Shown piece by piece: positions 60,295 through 64,000 of a stretch of 64,000 nt of DNA. This stretch comes from Bradyrhizobium manausense (GTDB lineage Bacteria > Pseudomonadota > Alphaproteobacteria > Rhizobiales > Xanthobacteraceae), in assembly GCF_018129685.1 (NCBI RefSeq), contig NZ_JAFCLG010000008.1, forward strand, positions 62,001 through 126,000, written 5' to 3'. Numbering within the stretch: the stretch's first letter is position 1; each line of letters opens with the position of its first letter. Both the position numbers and the translations under genes were made by a program. The notes below the pieces were generated by a model. The model ran no database searches. It saw nothing but the letters and a program-made list of their open reading frames with translations, and was not told where the DNA came from.

Positions 60295-62889
60295 TTATCG
60301 TACCGCACCTTCGCCGATCAGTGCGAACGCCCCCCACATTGCGGGGTACGCATTCCGCGGCGACGAGGTGTCATCAACATACGTTAACATCGCGCGCCGA
60401 AGAGCTTCGGCTCTACCCATTTGTGGTTCGTTTTTGAGCAAATCGAAAGTCGAAGTGGTCAAGCGGGTGGCAGCTTCCGAATCGACTGCCCAATGGGACA
60501 CCAGCAGCGCGCGTGCGCCGGCATAAAAGAAGGCGCGGGCCAATCCCGACAAGGCTTCGGCGCCGGGCTTGTCGCCAGCGATCGTATTGCAGGCCGATAG
60601 CACGACCCAATCCGCATTGAGCTTGAGCTGGGCGACTTCGCTCGCCGTGAGCAGGCCGTCGTCGAGTTCGGAGGGCTGATCGGGAATCGAAAGCGCGAGC
60701 GACGGCTCGCCCACGCCCTTGATGTCACCCGCGACGAGGCCGTGGGTCGCAAAGTAGATGATGCTGTATTGAGCAAGCGGTGCGCGCTTGAGCGTCGCTT
60801 CGCTGGCATCGCGGCCGAGATGGATATCAGCGTCGGCCGCGCCGACATCTTTCGCGACGGCGTTCAACTCATCCGCAGTGTCGGGAAGTTGCGGCAGCGC
60901 CTGCGCGAGCCGCGCGCGATCGACTCCCGCGCCGCGCCAGAAATCGGTATAGGCCGATGTCACGATGCTGCGCGCGGCAACCCTGCCGCTCGCTGCGCGG
61001 CGGTCGGACGGACCTTCCTGCGCGGGGTTGAACACGGGATCGCCAAAGCCAGTCATCGGCTTGACGCCCTCGTCCCTGCGCGCAAAGCTACGCAGCGATT
61101 TCAGGCTGACCACCGACGGCAGCACCGAGACCGCCTGGCGCCGCAACAGCCAGGCAGCGCTCCGATATCCGTCGAACGTATCCGGGATCGCGGCTTGCGG
61201 AGTCTCCGTGACAAGCAGATGGAACGGCAGCGCGGTCAGCGCGCCCGAAGGCACCGTGAGCAGGCTGCGCTTGTCCTTGGTCAGTGCATCCACCGGGCCG
61301 AGCAGCGTGACATAGAGCTCTTTGGCGAGCGCAAGGTCGAACAGACCTGATTTGCCCGAGCCGTCGCGCGCCTTGCCGACATCCAGCCCCTTGCGGAACG
61401 CAGTAACCTTCTGCGCCAGCGCATCTGCGCCAAGCGGAATCTCCTTCCAGTCCGCGCCTTCGCGCGTGATCGCGATGACATAGCTGCGCTGGTCGACGAC
61501 GGAATAGACCACCATGGCCTCATCCGCCGACAGCAGCGGCTGCACGTCCTTGACCGCGAGCGGCAATGGATTGGAGAGCGAAGCGTAGTCGGGGAATTCG
61601 ACAGCGAGCGTCTTCTGCAAACCGGCACGCTCACTTGCGATCGCCGCGATCCTGGCGCGACTGCGCTGCTCGGAGGCGGTATCGCGCTGCGCCGATGTCT
61701 TCGTCACGGCCGAGATGATCGCCTTGTCGAGCGCCTCGGATTCAGCGGCAAGATCCTGATCCTTGCGCACCAGTTCGGCGAGCCGGTCGGTGCCGGCGGC
61801 GAGCCGCACCGCGAGCTTGTTCACGGCCGATGCGGCGGACGATTGCGTGCCGCGCTGGATCGCGGCGAGCGCCTCGTCCAGCGCCTTGTCACCGGGCAGC
61901 AAGGATTGCTGGCGCGCGGCGAACAGGATCGGCAGCACCACCCGCAGCTGCGCGCGATCGCCCGCAAGCGTCTTTTCCGCCAACGGCAACGCGTCCGCGG
62001 TTCGCCCGGACACATAAAGGAAATGGGCGAGATTGCTGGTGGAGGTCGCGACGTCGGGATGATCCGGGCCCAGCGCCTTCTCGCGAATGGCGAGCGCGCG
62101 GCGATAGAGCGGTTCGGCGTCGGCATAACGCTGCTGGTGCTCGTAGAGACCGGCAAGATTGTTGAGTGAACGCGCGACGTCGGGATGATCGGCCCCCAAA
62201 ACTTTCTCGCGGATTGCCAGCGAGCGCTTGATCGGGGCTTCGGCATCGCCGTCGCGGCCAATATCGCGATAGACCTGACCGAGATTGTTCAGGAGTGTCG
62301 CGACGGCGGGGTGCTCGGGACCGCCGACTTTCTGGAAGATGGCAAGCGCACGCTGGAACAGCGGCTCGGCCTCGACAAAGTGCTCCTGCTTCACATAGAG
62401 CGTGGCGAGATTGTTGAGAGACTGGCCGACGTCGGGGTGCTCGCGCGACAGCGCCTTCTCGCGGATGGCGAGCGCGCGCTTGAACAGCGGTTCGGCCTCG
62501 GTGAAGCGGCCCTGCCGCTGATCGAGCGCGGCGAGATTGTTCAGTACCGGTGCGATCTCGACGCTGTCGAGGCCAGTGCCCTTCTCCATCAGCGCGATGG
62601 CGTGCTTGTAGATTGGCTCGGCCAGATCGTCGTGGCCCTGGTCGGAATAGATCTGCGCGAGGTTGTTGAGCGCGGCGGCAAGATCGCGGTTGTTATTGGT
62701 CTTCTCGAGCGACGTCACCATGGCCTGCGCCAGCGGCAGTGCCTTGGCATATTTCCCGGCGGTTCTGAGCGCATTGATGCGCGCGCTCTGCGCCGCAAGA
62801 CCGCCCGTCTCGGCAAGGCCGGGGGTGGCAAGCGATGCGGTGATCGCAAGCGCCAGGCCTGCGACCAATGCCAAACGACGACGCGTCAT
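60295..62889 (-). CDS. exported CHAT-domain protein with tetratricopeptide repeats
   Basis: The 864-residue protein starts with a signal peptide (MTRRRLALVAGLALAITASL...GLA). Residues about 30-330 hold seven or more kinesin-light-chain-type TPR units (for example KALSREHPDVGQSLNNLATL, DHPDVARSLNNLAGLYEHQQ). After a helical linker comes a caspase-like CHAT domain (about 560-860) with catalytic His716 in YFATHGLVAGD and Cys767 in LSACNTIAGD. CHAT proteases relate to separase and the Craspase TPR-CHAT enzyme. With a signal peptide this one should act in the periplasm; its substrate is unknown. It is followed by pckA. Confidence 0.92.
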   Translation of the reverse strand: MTRRRLALVAGLALAITASLATPGLAETGGLAAQSARINALRTAGKYAKALPLAQAMVTSLEKTNNNRDLAAALNNLAQIYSDQGHDDLAEPIYKHAIALMEKGTGLDSVEIAPVLNNLAALDQRQGRFTEAEPLFKRALAIREKALSREHPDVGQSLNNLATLYVKQEHFVEAEPLFQRALAIFQKVGGPEHPAVATLLNNLGQVYRDIGRDGDAEAPIKRSLAIREKVLGADHPDVARSLNNLAGLYEHQQRYADAEPLYRRALAIREKALGPDHPDVATSTSNLAHFLYVSGRTADALPLAEKTLAGDRAQLRVVLPILFAARQQSLLPGDKALDEALAAIQRGTQSSAASAVNKLAVRLAAGTDRLAELVRKDQDLAAESEALDKAIISAVTKTSAQRDTASEQRSRARIAAIASERAGLQKTLAVEFPDYASLSNPLPLAVKDVQPLLSADEAMVVYSVVDQRSYVIAITREGADWKEIPLGADALAQKVTAFRKGLDVGKARDGSGKSGLFDLALAKELYVTLLGPVDALTKDKRSLLTVPSGALTALPFHLLVTETPQAAIPDTFDGYRSAAWLLRRQAVSVLPSVVSLKSLRSFARRDEGVKPMTGFGDPVFNPAQEGPSDRRAASGRVAARSIVTSAYTDFWRGAGVDRARLAQALPQLPDTADELNAVAKDVGAADADIHLGRDASEATLKRAPLAQYSIIYFATHGLVAGDIKGVGEPSLALSIPDQPSELDDGLLTASEVAQLKLNADWVVLSACNTIAGDKPGAEALSGLARAFFYAGARALLVSHWAVDSEAATRLTTSTFDLLKNEPQMGRAEALRRAMLTYVDDTSSPRNAYPAMWGAFALIGEGAVR

Positions 62890-62951
62890 GAACCCCTCGC
62901 TGCCACTCCGGACCAAACACGATCTTGGGTCGCAGCGATGGGGCGCGGCGT

Positions 62952-63713
62952 TCAATGGGCCGCGGCTGGTCCAGGGCTCTCGCCAGTTTTTGCCCGCGCT
63001 TCGCCGACCAGGCGGACCAGAATCTTGCGGAGCGCCGTGCCGCTCGTGACCCGCTCCGGAAAATCCAGTCTCAGCGTGGCCTGACCGTCCTGCATATCGA
63101 GGCCCTCGGGGTCGCAGCCCGTGCAGCGCCAGTCGCCCTCTGCCGCACCCAGCAGCCTCGTTGCATAAAGGCTCATGGCCTCGCGGTGGTCGGCATTCAT
63201 GTGCTCGACGGCCCCCTCCTCCGCCGCCAGCAGGTCTTCGGCCCCGGCGAGGTCCGTGAGGAACTGCTCCGGCCTGAGATCGACGATCCGGCCAAAGCCG
63301 GCGACCAGATGGGTTCCCGTGGGACGGACCTGAAAGAACGAAAAATCCTTAAATGAGACAAAGGCTTCCGCCGAAGGATGGGCATTGAGATACCGCCGCT
63401 GGAGCAGATCCTTCTGATCGTTGGCCTCCTCGGCACGGCCGGACAGCATGATCCGGGCACCCTCCAGCGGATCACCGGCGGCGCGCTCGTCCAGCATCAG
63501 GGAGACCCTGTTGTCGGCGAGGATATTCCTGGTGTGAACGGCCAGGCGCGAGATCAGCAGGATCGGCGAGCCGTCGGGATGGCTCGCCAGATTGACCAGG
63601 GAACAATAGGGATCGCCGCTATCAGGCATGAGGGTTGCGAGCGCGCCCTGCCGCGACCGCCTGAGCAGCGATTTGGCGAGCTTTCCGGGGTCGAAATCAG
63701 AGGTCGGTTGCAT
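62952..63713 (-). CDS. HugZ-like pyridoxamine 5'-phosphate oxidase family protein
   Basis: The 253-residue protein has an FMN-binding split-barrel (about 10-150: SRQGALATLMPDSGDPYCSL and SRLAVHTRNILADNRVSLML) and a C-terminal DUF2470-like domain (about 170-245: AVEHMNADHREAMSLYATRL, with the HMNxDH motif). HugZ-type proteins bind or degrade heme; other members reduce small cofactors. The start at 63713 is chosen over 63740, which lacks a better ribosome site. It lies 62 bases upstream of the CHAT gene on the same strand. Confidence 0.88.
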   Translation of the reverse strand: MQPTSDFDPGKLAKSLLRRSRQGALATLMPDSGDPYCSLVNLASHPDGSPILLISRLAVHTRNILADNRVSLMLDERAAGDPLEGARIMLSGRAEEANDQKDLLQRRYLNAHPSAEAFVSFKDFSFFQVRPTGTHLVAGFGRIVDLRPEQFLTDLAGAEDLLAAEEGAVEHMNADHREAMSLYATRLLGAAEGDWRCTGCDPEGLDMQDGQATLRLDFPERVTSGTALRKILVRLVGEARAKTGESPGPAAAH

Positions 63714-63953
63714 GGGCTTTCTCGGCTCGGGTGGTTGCAAGATAGGCCTTTTTTCGGGTAAACGAGGGCCCGGTTATGGGTCGGTATGCGGCGAATCCGC
63801 CGTGTTTCGTGGAACTTGGTCACACTTCAGCCCAGCTTGCATTGCTCGGTGACAAGGTTCGAACGCCAAATTCGGCACCCATGTATGCGGCGCATCACTG
63901 GATTGCTCGCCGTTTAAGCCACGACCCAAACGGAAAGCAGAAAGCAGAGGCTC
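63714..63953. other. divergent region between HugZ-like gene and chvI
   Basis: These 240 bases must hold the chvI promoter. No confident -35/-10 pair, repeat or small gene was recognised. Confidence 0.4.
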
Positions 63954-64000
63954 ATGCCCACAATCGCTTTGGTCGACGACGACCGCAACATTCTCACTTC
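63954..64000 (+). CDS. chvI: response regulator ChvI, N-terminal start only
   Basis: The 15 codons in the window encode MPTIALVDDDRNILT, the beginning of the receiver domain with the acidic DDD triad, identical in style to rhizobial ChvI, the OmpR-type regulator of the ExoR/ChvG/ChvI acid- and host-response system. The gene runs off the window; closeness to pckA supports the call. GCAGAGG lies just before the ATG. Confidence 0.8.
   Translation, partial: MPTIALVDDDRNILT

Overview
The window looks like chromosomal DNA of a Bradyrhizobium-type alphaproteobacterium (Rhizobiales). The grounds are high GC, dense core genes in alphaproteobacterial order (rpmH-rnpA-yidC-yihA-argB; dapD-DUF805-dapE; def-fmt-truA; dnaX-ybaB-recR with the 4.5S RNA just upstream; pckA near chvI), and many short intergenic palindromes of the kind found in these genomes. 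This is judged from protein and repeat recognition, not from a search.

Layout. 1-3.6 kb: end of an RND efflux permease and a TPR/glycosyltransferase-like protein. 3.7-6.4 kb: a PAS-GGDEF cyclase, an isoprenylcysteine methyltransferase-like protein, and a three-gene overlapping operon of an ECF sigma factor between two small CPxC membrane proteins. 6.4-8.8 kb: a decayed insertion at tRNA-Arg(ACG), bounded by a 16-bp direct repeat and holding LysR/peroxiredoxin and an SDR fragment, next to a recombinase remnant. 9-20.7 kb: sensor kinase, then the rpmH-yidC-argB and dap genes. 20.9-29.8 kb: translation and DNA-maintenance genes (truA, fmt, def, rmuC, ampG-like, recR, ybaB, dnaX, ffs). 29.9-34.3 kb: a five-gene uptake/catabolic operon (ABC transporter, SDR, enolase-superfamily enzyme). 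34.5-41.8 kb: HIT, nudC, PfkB kinase, Lrp, chemoreceptor, phosphomannomutase, retropepsin-like protease. 41.9-50.5 kb: hrpB, ugd, acyltransferase, polA and a LysE fragment. 50.6-58.3 kb: GST, pyrE, DUF2865 protein, a GIY-YIG element, glgP, thioesterase. 58.4-64 kb: pckA, a secreted CHAT-TPR protein, a HugZ-like protein and the start of chvI.

Most genes are housekeeping. The strongest unexplained structure is a 395-bp element (53631-54025): a GIY-YIG nuclease gene enclosed by perfect 27-bp inverted repeats. The same repeat, without the gene, forms a 117-bp element at 16812-16928, and diverged copies lie at 34288-34427 and 58288-58313. This suggests a nuclease-linked family of mobile palindromes. 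Other notable points are the att-like repeat at tRNA-Arg, two GTTC-N7-GTTC (LexA-type) boxes, a DNA polymerase I whose proofreading residues are all replaced, and an SDR without its YxxxK catalytic pair.
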